From assembly GCA_017621905.1 (NCBI GenBank), contig JAGASC010000368.1, positions 1 through 16,683 of the forward strand: DNA of 16,683 nucleotides, read 5' to 3'. The translations under genes were made by a program, and so were the position numbers. The notes below the pieces were generated by a model. The model had not been told where the DNA came from, made no database searches, and saw only the letters and a list, made by a program, of their open reading frames with translations. Shown one piece after another: positions 6,385 through 13,907 of the stretch. Within the stretch, counting starts at the first letter, position 1, and each line of letters begins with the position of its first letter. The DNA is from Roseburia sp. Its GTDB lineage: Bacteria > Bacillota > Clostridia > Lachnospirales > Lachnospiraceae.

Positions 6385-7761
6385 ATGGAACAAAAATCAG
6401 AGGTAATAACACCAAAGAAAGAAGATTATGTTACAACAAACAAATTTAAACTCAGTGACCTGTATCGTCAGGAGGATTGGCTGGCGATCTGGATTGGTCT
6501 AATCGTGATTGTCTTTGCAGGAATTGGTGTGTTGACCGGTGTATTTGATTTTAGTGCTGCGACGTTTGAGACATGGGGAAACGGAACGAGTTTTCTGGAG
6601 CAGATGACAGGCGCTTTATTTGGAAAATTAATTCTGACAGCAGTTGTACTTGGCACTTTGTTCACTGTCGGAAATGTAGGGAAAGGAACCTCTGCGAAAA
6701 AGTATGTCCCTGCTTTTCTGGGACTGTTTGGGCTGGCAGTGCTGGTAAGATTCATCAGCGCAGAGTATACCTTCAACCGCTATTTGGAGTGGGCCTTTTT
6801 CGCATTATTAGTAGGGCTTGTGCTTGCCAATACCATAGGGGTTCCGGATTGGCTGAAACCTGCAATACAGACAGAATTTTATATCAAAGCAGGGTTGGTA
6901 ATTATGGGATTTTCTGTATTATTTTCCAATATCATCAATTTTGGACTTTACGGATTGGGGATTTCATGGATTGTGACACCTCTTGTAATTATCTTTATGT
7001 GGTTTTTCGGAACAAGAGTTTTAAAGATGGAAAATAAGCCGCTGGTGATCACGCTGGCTACAGCGACCAGTGTCTGCGGCACCAGCGCAGCCATTGCAGC
7101 AGGAGCGTCCTGTAAAGCCAAAAAGACCGACTTATCCCTGGCGGTATCCATCTCTATTATATTTACGGTGATTATGATGGTGTTTGAGCCCATTATTATC
7201 GAAGCGGTGGGGCTTGGAGAACTGATGGGCGGTGCATTGATTGGCGGTACCATTGATTCCACCGGTGCCGTTGCTGTGGCGGGAACTGCGTTGGGTGAGC
7301 TCGGCCAGACAGCAGCGGTTTTAGTAAAGTCCATCCAGAACATTCTGATCGGCTTTGTGGCAGTTGGGGTTGCGATTTTCTTTTCTGCCCATGTGGAGAA
7401 TGATGGGATGGGTAGCAAGAAAATCAACGCTGCTGAAATCTGGTATCGATTACCGAAGTTTATCCTTGGTTTCTTCGCCACATCGATGATGGCATCTTTT
7501 GTGGTACAGCCGCTGGTGGGGGAAGAGGCTGTAGCCGCAATCAACGGTGCGCTGAGCCAGTACAAGAATTGGGCATTTGTTCTTGCATTTACCAGTATTG
7601 GACTGGATACAAATTTTCGTGAACTGAAAGAGCAGTTCCAGGGTGGAAAGCCTATGATCCTGTATATTGTGGGGCAGTTGGTCAACATTATACTTTCCTT
7701 TGCGGCGGTATACCTTCTGCTTTCCGGAAAGTTTTTCCCGATACCGGAGCTGATATTGTAA
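6385..7761 (+). CDS. YeiH-type putative sulfate exporter family protein
   Basis: A 458-residue polytopic membrane protein of the YeiH / putative sulfate exporter family (PF03601-type). About 40 hydrophilic N-terminal residues precede the first helix (DWLAIWIGLIVIVF). Diagnostic segments are CGTSAAIAAGASCKAKK (around residue 230) and GGTIDSTGAVAVAGTALGE (around residue 290), the two Gly/Ser-rich family signatures. It is about 100 residues longer than E. coli YeiH-like proteins (roughly 340-350), mostly through the N-terminal extension and extra helices. Transport of sulfate or a sulfonate breakdown product is assumed from the family name; direct proof for the family is limited. The start at 6385 has GGGAGGA five bases upstream. 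A small membrane protein follows 97 bases later on the same strand and may be co-transcribed. Confidence 0.88.
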   Translation: MEQKSEVITPKKEDYVTTNKFKLSDLYRQEDWLAIWIGLIVIVFAGIGVLTGVFDFSAATFETWGNGTSFLEQMTGALFGKLILTAVVLGTLFTVGNVGKGTSAKKYVPAFLGLFGLAVLVRFISAEYTFNRYLEWAFFALLVGLVLANTIGVPDWLKPAIQTEFYIKAGLVIMGFSVLFSNIINFGLYGLGISWIVTPLVIIFMWFFGTRVLKMENKPLVITLATATSVCGTSAAIAAGASCKAKKTDLSLAVSISIIFTVIMMVFEPIIIEAVGLGELMGGALIGGTIDSTGAVAVAGTALGELGQTAAVLVKSIQNILIGFVAVGVAIFFSAHVENDGMGSKKINAAEIWYRLPKFILGFFATSMMASFVVQPLVGEEAVAAINGALSQYKNWAFVLAFTSIGLDTNFRELKEQFQGGKPMILYIVGQLVNIILSFAAVYLLLSGKFFPIPELIL

Positions 7762-7815
7762 TTGAGGGAATTTTCTCCTGATATCGGAATTAATATTGCA
7801 ATTTAGGAAATTAAC
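7739..7815 (+). repeat. Imperfect tandem repeat over the YeiH-type gene's stop codon
   Basis: Two 37-base units, 7739-7775 and 7779-7815 (offset 40), agree at about 27 of 37 positions by hand count, without gaps. The first unit contains the last codons and stop of the transporter gene, and the second lies in the spacer before the small membrane-protein gene. This looks like an old local duplication. Confidence 0.6.
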
Positions 7816-7858
7816 ATCGTGCTGCCGACGCAGGAGACGTTTGGCATAGGAGGTAGGA

Positions 7859-8143
7859 ATGAAAAAAGAAATGAAAAAGTATTATCTTGTTATGGTTAAG
7901 ATTGCAATTGGTGTAGTTATTTTAGGGGTGGTTGGATATATTATGTTCAATCACCTGGGGCTGGATGACAGCCTGAATTTTGGGGCAGGCGCATATTATT
8001 ATGCAGACATGCCGGGGGTTGCGAATCTGGTAGATGGGAGACATTATATATCCGAAATACCTATGTGGGGAATCGTTTTTCTGTTTTTGTTATGGGGGTA
8101 TTTTGTGTATTCTTTCTGGGTGTGGTTGGAGAAGAAATTATAA
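7859..8143 (+). CDS. Small two-helix membrane protein
   Basis: A 94-residue protein with a basic N-terminus (MKKEMKKYYL), a hydrophobic helix at about residues 11-30, a polar middle region with Gly, Tyr and Asp (residues 33-65), and a second helix at about 66-88 ending in a charged WLEKKL. The positive N-terminus and charged C-terminus suggest a hairpin with both ends in the cytoplasm and the middle loop outside. It has a strong AGGAGG ribosome site six bases upstream, so it is very likely translated. It follows the YeiH-type transporter on the same strand after 97 bases, with no terminator between, so it could be an accessory subunit. I do not recognise a family. No cysteine or metal-binding motif is visible. 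Confidence 0.75.
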   Translation: MKKEMKKYYLVMVKIAIGVVILGVVGYIMFNHLGLDDSLNFGAGAYYYADMPGVANLVDGRHYISEIPMWGIVFLFLLWGYFVYSFWVWLEKKL

Positions 8144-8156
8144 ATAAACATACCCC

Positions 8157-8198
8157 AGGATAAACGCATCAATTTCGCTGTTTTTGAACGTATATCCT
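8157..8198. terminator. Weak stem between convergent genes
   Basis: A stem of 9 pairs with one mismatch (8157-8166 with 8189-8198) closes a 22-base loop in the 53-base gap between the small membrane-protein gene and the PHP gene, and overlaps the PHP stop codon. The T-tracts are poor, so its role as a terminator is uncertain. Confidence 0.3.
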
Positions 8199-8973
8199 AT
8201 AAAAAGTCGAGGAGAAGGTTGCACACTTTTTCCACCGGCATATAATTTACAATCAAATCTCTGGGGTAGCCCAATTCTGAAACAAGAGCCTCTGCCAGCG
8301 GAGCCTCGCCAACACCGGCAGCGCCATGGCTGTCGCTGGATAACAAAATAGGCAAATTCTGTGCAGCACACAGCTTTAATATGGTGCGCATAGTATCTAG
8401 CGTATCGCCCCGATAACCGTTCGGAGACAGAGAAACCTCATTCACTTCCAGAATAATGTGATTTTTGGCAGCAGCATCTACCAGCTGTCTGCAATCCAAC
8501 GGATAATGCTGGTCATCAGGATGGCCGATGATATTTACATAAGGGTTTTCCATAGCGCGGACATAAGCCTGCGTATTGTAAAAGCGTGCCGCGTCCAAAT
8601 CTTCCGTAACCTGCTTTCGATCCCAGAAGGAGCATCTGTGATAAACAGGACTTCGAAAACTCTGTGGATGAATGCTGGCAATGCAAAAATCCAAATTCTC
8701 CAGAATCGAATCCGGCAAATCCAAGGCACCGTCCTCATTCAGAATATTAGCCTCAGCACCATACAGTACCGAAATACCGGCACGACTGTGCGGCGCTGAT
8801 TTTAAGCTGCGAAAATAAGACTCCCTGCAGGCTCCCGGAGTGGCGGGACCATGATCGGAAACGCCCAGGAGCGTCATCCCTTTTTTATATGCGCTTTTTG
8901 CCAGATCCGCAATGGTATCTGTGGTTCCGTGGCCGCTGGCTACGGTATGAGTATGAATATCTATTGGTAACAT
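8197..8973 (-). CDS. PHP-domain phosphohydrolase (YcdX-like)
   Basis: A 258-residue PHP-domain protein, probably a metal-dependent phosphatase of the YcdX / histidinol-phosphatase-like group. The metal-binding series is complete: DIHTHT (residues 5-10), VSDHGP (around 38), an AEANIL acid (around 72), CIASIHPQSF (around 93), IIGHPDD (around 150), LEVNE (around 175) and SSDSHGAAGVG (around 212). No polymerase or other domain is fused. The start at 8973 has GAGGAAA at suitable spacing, and a promoter with TTGACA and TAGAAT lies about 40 bases upstream. It is a single-gene unit, divergent from the SLC13-type permease. The natural substrate cannot be read from sequence; there are no histidine biosynthesis genes around it, so a general phosphatase role is more likely than HisK. 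Confidence 0.9.
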   Translation of the reverse strand: MLPIDIHTHTVASGHGTTDTIADLAKSAYKKGMTLLGVSDHGPATPGACRESYFRSLKSAPHSRAGISVLYGAEANILNEDGALDLPDSILENLDFCIASIHPQSFRSPVYHRCSFWDRKQVTEDLDAARFYNTQAYVRAMENPYVNIIGHPDDQHYPLDCRQLVDAAAKNHIILEVNEVSLSPNGYRGDTLDTMRTILKLCAAQNLPILLSSDSHGAAGVGEAPLAEALVSELGYPRDLIVNYMPVEKVCNLLLDFL

Positions 8974-9011
8974 TTTAAAATTTCCTCAATCTTTTTTAAT
9001 AACCTTTCTCT

Positions 9012-9040
9012 ATTCTATCCTTGAAAGGCAGGATTGTCAA
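9012..9040 (-). promoter_or_regulatory. Promoter of the PHP gene
   Basis: On the minus strand TTGACA (9035-9040) and TAGAAT (9012-9017) with a 17-base spacer, giving a leader of about 30 bases before the PHP start codon. Confidence 0.8.
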
Positions 9041-9071
9041 TGAAGCGGATAAAAAAAGACGCGTTATCCAG

Positions 9072-9098
9072 CCAAACTGCCGCTACCAAACTGCCGCT
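9072..9098 (+). repeat. 13-bp direct repeat
   Basis: CCAAACTGCCGCT occurs at 9072-9084 and again at 9086-9098, separated by one base. It sits just upstream of the -35 box of the riboswitch transcript. Only two copies are present. Confidence 0.8.
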
Positions 9099-9104
9099 GC
9101 TTGA

Positions 9105-9133
9105 TTGACGATAGAAGGGTTTTATGGTAAGAT
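9105..9133 (+). promoter_or_regulatory. Promoter of the riboswitch-permease transcript
   Basis: TTGACG (9105-9110) and TAAGAT (9128-9133) with a 17-base spacer and a TG one base before the -10 box. Transcription would start near 9140, directly ahead of the riboswitch aptamer. Confidence 0.8.
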
Positions 9134-9150
9134 ATTTTTAATTCAGATGC

Positions 9151-9268
9151 AATTGTCGAATGGCGCAAAAAGCGACAGCGGGAGAACCAATTTTGGGGTG
9201 TATCCGATGAAAAGGAAGGGGAATCCTCCCCCTAACCCGTCAGCTAATCTCGTAGACAGAGGGATAAC
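9151..9268 (+). promoter_or_regulatory. Cyclic-di-AMP riboswitch (ydaO/yuaA type)
   Basis: The leader carries the conserved blocks of the ydaO-yuaA aptamer in order: TTGTCGAAT near 9153, GGGAGAACC at 9180-9188, TTTGGGGTGTATCCG at 9192-9206, then AACCCGTCAGCTAATCTCG at 9234-9252, then GTAGACA. TTGTC near the 5' end can pair with GACAG near 9256, and GAGA at 9182-9185 with TCTC at 9248-9251. A GGGG/CCCC arm lies at 9218-9232. These blocks match known c-di-AMP aptamers as I remember them. In this family c-di-AMP binding usually stops expression through a downstream terminator, and such a hairpin is present at 9313-9339. Confidence 0.87.
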
Positions 9269-9312
9269 CGACGTATGTACATAAAAACAACATAGGGAAT
9301 CCATAATTTTTT

Positions 9313-9342
9313 GCCGCCATTGATTTTTTCAATGGCGGCTTT
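9313..9342 (+). terminator. Riboswitch expression-platform terminator
   Basis: A perfect 11-bp GC-rich stem, 9313-9323 with 9329-9339, closes a 5-base T loop and is followed by TTTGT. It sits between the c-di-AMP aptamer and the ribosome site of the permease, as expected for a ligand-induced terminator. The T-run after the stem is short. The competing antiterminator pairing was not worked out. Confidence 0.75.
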
Positions 9343-9377
9343 GTGCGTCTGTACGAAAAAGAAAAGGAGGTTTCCCT

Positions 9378-10649
9378 ATGTCCCAAAGTACGATCACTTT
9401 AATCATTATCGCCTGTACCTGTATTTTGTATCTCACTGAGAAATTTTCCGTCGCCGTGACCACGGTCCTTGGTATGCTAGCCCTGATTTTTACGGGAATT
9501 CTTGATTTCAATGAAGCCTTTGCCTGCTTTACCAGCACCAATGTAATGCTGGTACTGGGCATGATCATTATCGTAGAATCCCTGCTTGACAGCGGCATTG
9601 CCGGGAAATTAGGCGGTTTGTTGTTCCGATTAGTGGGAAAGAGCGAAAAAAGCTTTCTAATCGTGGTTTTTGTGTCCGCAGCTTTTTTCTCCCTGTTTTC
9701 TACCAACGCTGCGCTGGTGGCCATGTACATGCCGCTGATTTCCGCGGTGTCCGGCGCTTCCAAAGGTCGCATCAGAAAAAAGCATATCTATCTGCCTTTG
9801 GCAATGGGCGGACTGATCGGAGGCACCGGTTCGCTGGCAGGAAGCACCGCTCCGCTGCTGGCAAATGATGTCTTGGAACTGACCGGCTCTAAGACCATGT
9901 CCTTTTTCACACCGTTGCCCATCTCGGCGATCATGGTAATTGTGATCGCATTGTGTTACTGGTTTTTCCTGTATGATCTGCAGGTGAAGTGCTTTGATTT
10001 TGAAGAGACGTCCGCCGTGGAGGAGATGGAAGACTATCCGCTGAATAAAAAGAAAGCAGCAATCTCCCTGACGGTGTTTTTGACCTGTATCATTTTGTTC
10101 ATCGTGCAGCCTTTTGACTGGGAATTAGGATTGATTGCCGTCGCCGGGGCCATGGTTCTGATGATTACCGGCTGTGTGGACGGGCAGCACGCCATGAGCA
10201 ATATGCAGTGGTCTGCGCTGGTGACACTGGGTGCGGCACTGGCCGTTGCCAAGGGCTTTGTCAAGTCCGGCGTGGGTGAAATCGTAATGGACTGGCTGAT
10301 GGTAACACTGGGCAGCTGGGTGGCAAATCCTATTATTCTTGTTACCGTATTCCTGCTCAGCGGATTTTTGCTTTCCCAGTTTATGTCCAATGGTTCTCTG
10401 GTTTCCATGCTGGCGGCTATCGGTGTACCCATGGCAATCGAAATTGGCTGTGATCCTATGCCGGTTGCGCTTAGCTGCGTATTTGGATGTAGTCTGGCAA
10501 TGGCAACGCCTGTTGCAACGACCACGATTACGATGGTGCAGGTGGCAGGTTATCGCTTTAAGGACTATTTCCGTATTGGTGGTCTGGTAGGTCTGATTGG
10601 TCTGTTCACCGCATGGGTCAGCATCATTTTGATTTACGGTCTGATATAG
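9378..10649 (+). CDS. SLC13-type (DASS/IT superfamily) permease
   Basis: A 423-residue membrane protein with about ten to twelve helices, of the SLC13 / ion-transporter superfamily, which includes sodium-coupled dicarboxylate and sulfate carriers. It has the two-repeat layout: the first half has FSTNAALVAMYMPLIS and GGTGSLAGSTAPLLAN, and the second half has QFMSNGSLVSMLAAIG and SLAMATPVATTTITM followed by GYRFKDYFRIGG, a common C-terminal signature. The cytoplasmic middle (residues 205-235) is acidic and charged. There is no fused TrkA-C (RCK) domain that could bind c-di-AMP directly. The start at 9378 is preceded by AAGGAGG. Control by the c-di-AMP riboswitch points to a role in ion or osmolyte balance. 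The substrate is unknown, since family members carry many anions. Confidence 0.87.
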   Translation: MSQSTITLIIIACTCILYLTEKFSVAVTTVLGMLALIFTGILDFNEAFACFTSTNVMLVLGMIIIVESLLDSGIAGKLGGLLFRLVGKSEKSFLIVVFVSAAFFSLFSTNAALVAMYMPLISAVSGASKGRIRKKHIYLPLAMGGLIGGTGSLAGSTAPLLANDVLELTGSKTMSFFTPLPISAIMVIVIALCYWFFLYDLQVKCFDFEETSAVEEMEDYPLNKKKAAISLTVFLTCIILFIVQPFDWELGLIAVAGAMVLMITGCVDGQHAMSNMQWSALVTLGAALAVAKGFVKSGVGEIVMDWLMVTLGSWVANPIILVTVFLLSGFLLSQFMSNGSLVSMLAAIGVPMAIEIGCDPMPVALSCVFGCSLAMATPVATTTITMVQVAGYRFKDYFRIGGLVGLIGLFTAWVSIILIYGLI

Positions 10650-10772
10650 GTGATACTGAGCGCTGTTACATTGCATATGTCAGTTTATCGATGAGTAAAT
10701 TGTAGTGAAAATGTCTCGGTGAGACAAGAGACAGGAGATAAGCTATAGATGCTGGAAAATTACTCTGATATG

Positions 10773-10781
10773 TGGTAAAAT
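10773..10781 (+). promoter_or_regulatory. Candidate extended -10 promoter of the hyp operon
   Basis: TGGTAAAAT (an extended -10 element with TAAAAT at 10776-10781) lies about 95 bases before the hypF start. No good -35 box is seen 17 bases upstream, which extended -10 promoters can tolerate. A dyad, ATTTGC-GCT-GCAAAT (10816-10830), lies between it and hypF and could be a regulator site or a leader hairpin. Confidence 0.4.
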
Positions 10782-10877
10782 CAGGGCAACCAGTGAGCAT
10801 AATAAAAGGCGTTGCATTTGCGCTGCAAATTGATAATAGGGTTCGCGAGCAGTTCCTATTATATGGAGTTGATTGGA

Positions 10878-13652
10878 ATGACCACAAAAAAAATTACGGT
10901 AAAAGGGCTGGTACAGGGGATAGGTTACCGGCCCTTTGTTGCGGAAACAGCGGAAGCATGCGGGATTGGCGGATGGGTGAGAAATACAGATGGTATTGTC
11001 ACTATTCTGGCATCCGGTGCGGCAGAGAATATGGAGCGTTTCCTGTATAAGTTAAAAATAAATAAGCCGGTTGGCGCAAAGGTGGAGGAGCTGTTTTGTG
11101 AAGAAGTGGCTTTTCAGTCGTTCCCATCTTTTCAAATTATAGAAAGTGAGAAGCTGCCGGAAGAGAAAGAAACAGAAATCCCGCTAATTCCTGCGGATCT
11201 CCCAACCTGTGACAGATGCCTTGGAGAGTTACATGATCCCGGAAACCGACGATACCGGCATCCGTTTATCAGCTGTACATCCTGTGGACCACGCTACAGT
11301 ATCATTGAGAGACTTCCCTATGACCGGGACACGATTACTATGAAAAAATTCCCGATGTGTGATGCCTGCAGCCGGGAGTACGTGGAGCGTGGAAATGTGA
11401 GACGCCACGCACAGACCATTGCCTGCCTGGATTGTGGACCGATGCTGCAGTTTGTGGAAATATTTTGCAGCAAGGAGTCTGCCCACAGGGAAAAGTCAGG
11501 CAACAAAAAAAGATCAGAGTCAGTGCCTGAGAAATTTTTTGCAGCGGAAGAAAATGGGGGCGGAATTTGGGGTGAAGATGCATTTCGCGCGGCAATCTGC
11601 TGCCTGCAGTCAGGAGGTATTGTGGCGGTAAAAGATATTGGCGGTTACCATTTGGCCTGTACCCCCTTCGTGGAGGAGACCGTGAGCCAGCTTCGCTTAT
11701 TGAAAGGCAGAGAAAAAAAGCCTTTTGCGGTAATGTTTCCGGACGTGGAAACCATAAAAGAATACTGTGAGGTCAGTGTGGAAGAGGAAGCTTTACTGGT
11801 TTCTGCGCCAAGACCTATTGTGCTGTTAAAAAAGAAAAAAAATGCCGGAAGACTGACGGAGAAACCATGCAGCAGACCGCTGGTGGAGAAGGTATGCGGC
11901 AGCAGTCCGGACATCGGGGCAATGCTTCCCTGCAATCCGCTTCAGACCATGCTTCTGGAAGCATTGGGGCCGCTGATTATGACAAGCGCAAACGCATCCG
12001 GGGAGGTTCTGATTCTGGAAAACGAAAAAATGGTGAATTGGATGACGGAGCGTGCCGGGGTATGTAAGGAGATACCTGAAAATCTGGCAGAACAGCCATC
12101 AGATGATTTGTTGACGGGGAGCAGAGCCAGCGTGAAGGAATCTTCTGTAAGGCTTGCCGTATTAGGACATGACAGACCGATTTTAACACCACTGGATGAC
12201 TCGATTGTAAGAGATGTCCGCGGCAGAACACAAATCATCCGGCGTGCCAGAGGATTTGTGCCAAATCCTATCCGGGTAGGCATTGAAAAAAAGATTTTTG
12301 CGGCAGGCGGAGATTTAAAGGCGAGCTTCTGTTATACCGGAGGCGGAAAAGCTTATCCCAGCCAGTATTTAGGGGATTTGGAAGAGACGGGCTGCTATCG
12401 GGCCTATATAAAGGAAAAAGAGCGAATGAAGACACTTTTTGGCTTTCAACCGGAATATGCAGTCTGTGATATGCATCCCGGCTACTTGTCCGCAGGGGTG
12501 TTGGCGGATGCTTTCCCTGAATGCACGGAACCGAAGGAAACTGCAAACTGGGTTGAAACGTGGAGCCATGGTGAGTCGGAGACCTTTGGAATAGAAAAAA
12601 GCAAGAAACAGATACATCGTGTCCAGCATCATGAGGCTCATGTGGCATCCGTGATTGCGGAGCATGGTTTAAAAGGTTCGGTGCTGGGCTATGCATTTGA
12701 CGGAACCGGTTACGGAAGGGATCATACTATTTGGGGAAGCGAAGTGTTTTTCTGGGATGGCTTATCCATGAAGCGGGTTGCCCATTTAAAACCGGTTCGG
12801 CTGATTGGCGGGGACGAGGGAGCCAGAAATGCGGACACCATTTTATACGGTTATATGGAATCTTTTGGAGAGAAAACCAGAAATCGCTTTAGAGAAATGA
12901 AACATCTGCTGCCATATACGGATGAGCAGCGAAGCCAGATAGTGCAAAAAGCAATCCAACACAACATCAATACGGTCACATCCACATCCATGGGCCGATT
13001 ATTTGACGCAGTCAGTGCCTTGCTGGATATCTGCCATTACAACGGCTATGAGGGCGAGGCTGCGATTGGACTGGAAAACCTTGCCGCAACAACAGATCAG
13101 GCCTATGGGCTTTCAATAAAAGTAAAAACGCATGGAAATGATACCGCGGATGCGATGGGGAGCTCGGAGGGGCTTTTGGGCAAAAGCATAATTGGAGAAA
13201 GAAGAATATCCGACGAAAGAGTGCTTGCGGAAAGGCGGCCGGAGGCATATAATTGTGAGATGGAATTTCAGGATGGCTCGGAATTTTGCGGCGATACGGA
13301 AAGCCTGTTTGCCGCCATTCTGGATGCTTTAGAGCAGGGAGTTCCTAAGGCGCAAATTGCCCAGGGATTTATCCGTGCAGTGTCCGATTTCATCGTTGAA
13401 ATTTGTCGACTGGTAAATGAAAGCATAAAATCAGATACAAGCCTTAAGAACCATGGTCAGCACAACGTCCACCAGATTGCCCTATCCGGCGGTACCTTTC
13501 AGAATCGGATTTTGCTGGAGCAAACGATAAAGCGTCTGGAAGAAAAAGGTTATCAGGTTTATATAAATGAACAAGTGCCATGCGGTGATGGTGGAATCTG
13601 CCTGGGACAGGCATATCTGTGTGATAAAATAATACAAAGAAATGAGGAATAA
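10878..13652 (+). CDS. hypF: Hydrogenase maturation carbamoyltransferase HypF
   Basis: HypF makes the carbamoyl group from carbamoyl phosphate and passes it to the C-terminal Cys of HypE, the first step toward the cyanide ligands of NiFe hydrogenase. Domains in order: acylphosphatase (VQGIGYRPF, residues 12-20), two zinc fingers (C111/C114/C133/C136 and C161/C164/C183/C186), a YrdC-like domain (KDIGGYHLACTP to about residue 450), and a Kae1-like domain (HHEAHVASV, GYAFDGTGYGRD, LSGGTFQNR). I start at 10878 because the acylphosphatase domain begins at once and GGAG lies nine bases upstream; the frame is open back to 10812 but that part has no domain. At 924 residues it is well above the usual 750 or so. 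The excess is spread over several hydrophilic insertions (near residues 191-230, 390-430, 545-578 and 750-790). It is the first gene of hypFCDE. Confidence 0.95.
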   Translation: MTTKKITVKGLVQGIGYRPFVAETAEACGIGGWVRNTDGIVTILASGAAENMERFLYKLKINKPVGAKVEELFCEEVAFQSFPSFQIIESEKLPEEKETEIPLIPADLPTCDRCLGELHDPGNRRYRHPFISCTSCGPRYSIIERLPYDRDTITMKKFPMCDACSREYVERGNVRRHAQTIACLDCGPMLQFVEIFCSKESAHREKSGNKKRSESVPEKFFAAEENGGGIWGEDAFRAAICCLQSGGIVAVKDIGGYHLACTPFVEETVSQLRLLKGREKKPFAVMFPDVETIKEYCEVSVEEEALLVSAPRPIVLLKKKKNAGRLTEKPCSRPLVEKVCGSSPDIGAMLPCNPLQTMLLEALGPLIMTSANASGEVLILENEKMVNWMTERAGVCKEIPENLAEQPSDDLLTGSRASVKESSVRLAVLGHDRPILTPLDDSIVRDVRGRTQIIRRARGFVPNPIRVGIEKKIFAAGGDLKASFCYTGGGKAYPSQYLGDLEETGCYRAYIKEKERMKTLFGFQPEYAVCDMHPGYLSAGVLADAFPECTEPKETANWVETWSHGESETFGIEKSKKQIHRVQHHEAHVASVIAEHGLKGSVLGYAFDGTGYGRDHTIWGSEVFFWDGLSMKRVAHLKPVRLIGGDEGARNADTILYGYMESFGEKTRNRFREMKHLLPYTDEQRSQIVQKAIQHNINTVTSTSMGRLFDAVSALLDICHYNGYEGEAAIGLENLAATTDQAYGLSIKVKTHGNDTADAMGSSEGLLGKSIIGERRISDERVLAERRPEAYNCEMEFQDGSEFCGDTESLFAAILDALEQGVPKAQIAQGFIRAVSDFIVEICRLVNESIKSDTSLKNHGQHNVHQIALSGGTFQNRILLEQTIKRLEEKGYQVYINEQVPCGDGGICLGQAYLCDKIIQRNEE

Positions 13653-13655
13653 AAA

Positions 13656-13907
13656 ATGTGTGTAGCAATTCCGGGAAAGGTCCTCTCCATAGAGGATGGA
13701 AAGGCAGTTGTTGATTTTTCCGGCAACCAGGTAAAAGCCTATGTGGGGCTGGTAAATGTAAAAGTCGGCGATTATGTGCTGGTGCATGCAGGCTGTGTCA
13801 TACAGACCATGAAACAGCAGGAAGCAGAAGAAATTGTGGAATTAATGAATGAAATGGAATCGAATCATGACAGTAGAGGAAATCAGCAGCTATTTAAGAG
13901 AATATAA
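13656..13907 (+). CDS. hypC: Hydrogenase maturation chaperone HypC
   Basis: Small chaperone that binds iron with HypD, carries the Fe(CN)2CO unit and hands it to the hydrogenase large subunit. It begins with the hallmark MCVAIPGKV, in which Cys2 is the functional residue after Met removal, and has the conserved VLVHAGCVIQ with the second key residue, His. At 83 residues it is a little longer than usual, because its 3' end runs on past the hypD start in another frame. It starts three bases after the hypF stop with GAGGAA upstream. It should deliver to EchE, the only NiFe large subunit seen in this window. Confidence 0.95.
   Translation: MCVAIPGKVLSIEDGKAVVDFSGNQVKAYVGLVNVKVGDYVLVHAGCVIQTMKQQEAEEIVELMNEMESNHDSRGNQQLFKRI

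Larger units (their letters stand above)
8974..9377. other. Divergent control region between PHP and permease genes
   Basis: About 400 bases without a gene, nearly all accounted for: the PHP promoter on the minus strand, a 13-bp direct repeat, the permease promoter on the plus strand, the c-di-AMP riboswitch, the terminator hairpin and an AAGGAGG ribosome site at about 9364-9370. Confidence 0.8.

Noticed and set aside
6948..7688. Long minus-strand open frame (246 codons) inside the YeiH-type gene
   Set aside because: It is antisense to a clearly recognised membrane protein gene, has composition typical of a shadow frame and no ribosome site or family motif.
9072..9098. CRISPR-like repeat
   Set aside because: Only two copies with a one-base spacer; no array.
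10034..10676. Minus-strand frames of 163 and 183 codons within the SLC13-type permease
   Set aside because: Both lie opposite conserved transporter sequence and overlap each other; no recognisable protein features.
10812..10877. Upstream start giving 22 extra residues for HypF
   Set aside because: The added part has no domain, crosses the dyad, and the ATG at 10878 is placed correctly for the acylphosphatase domain.
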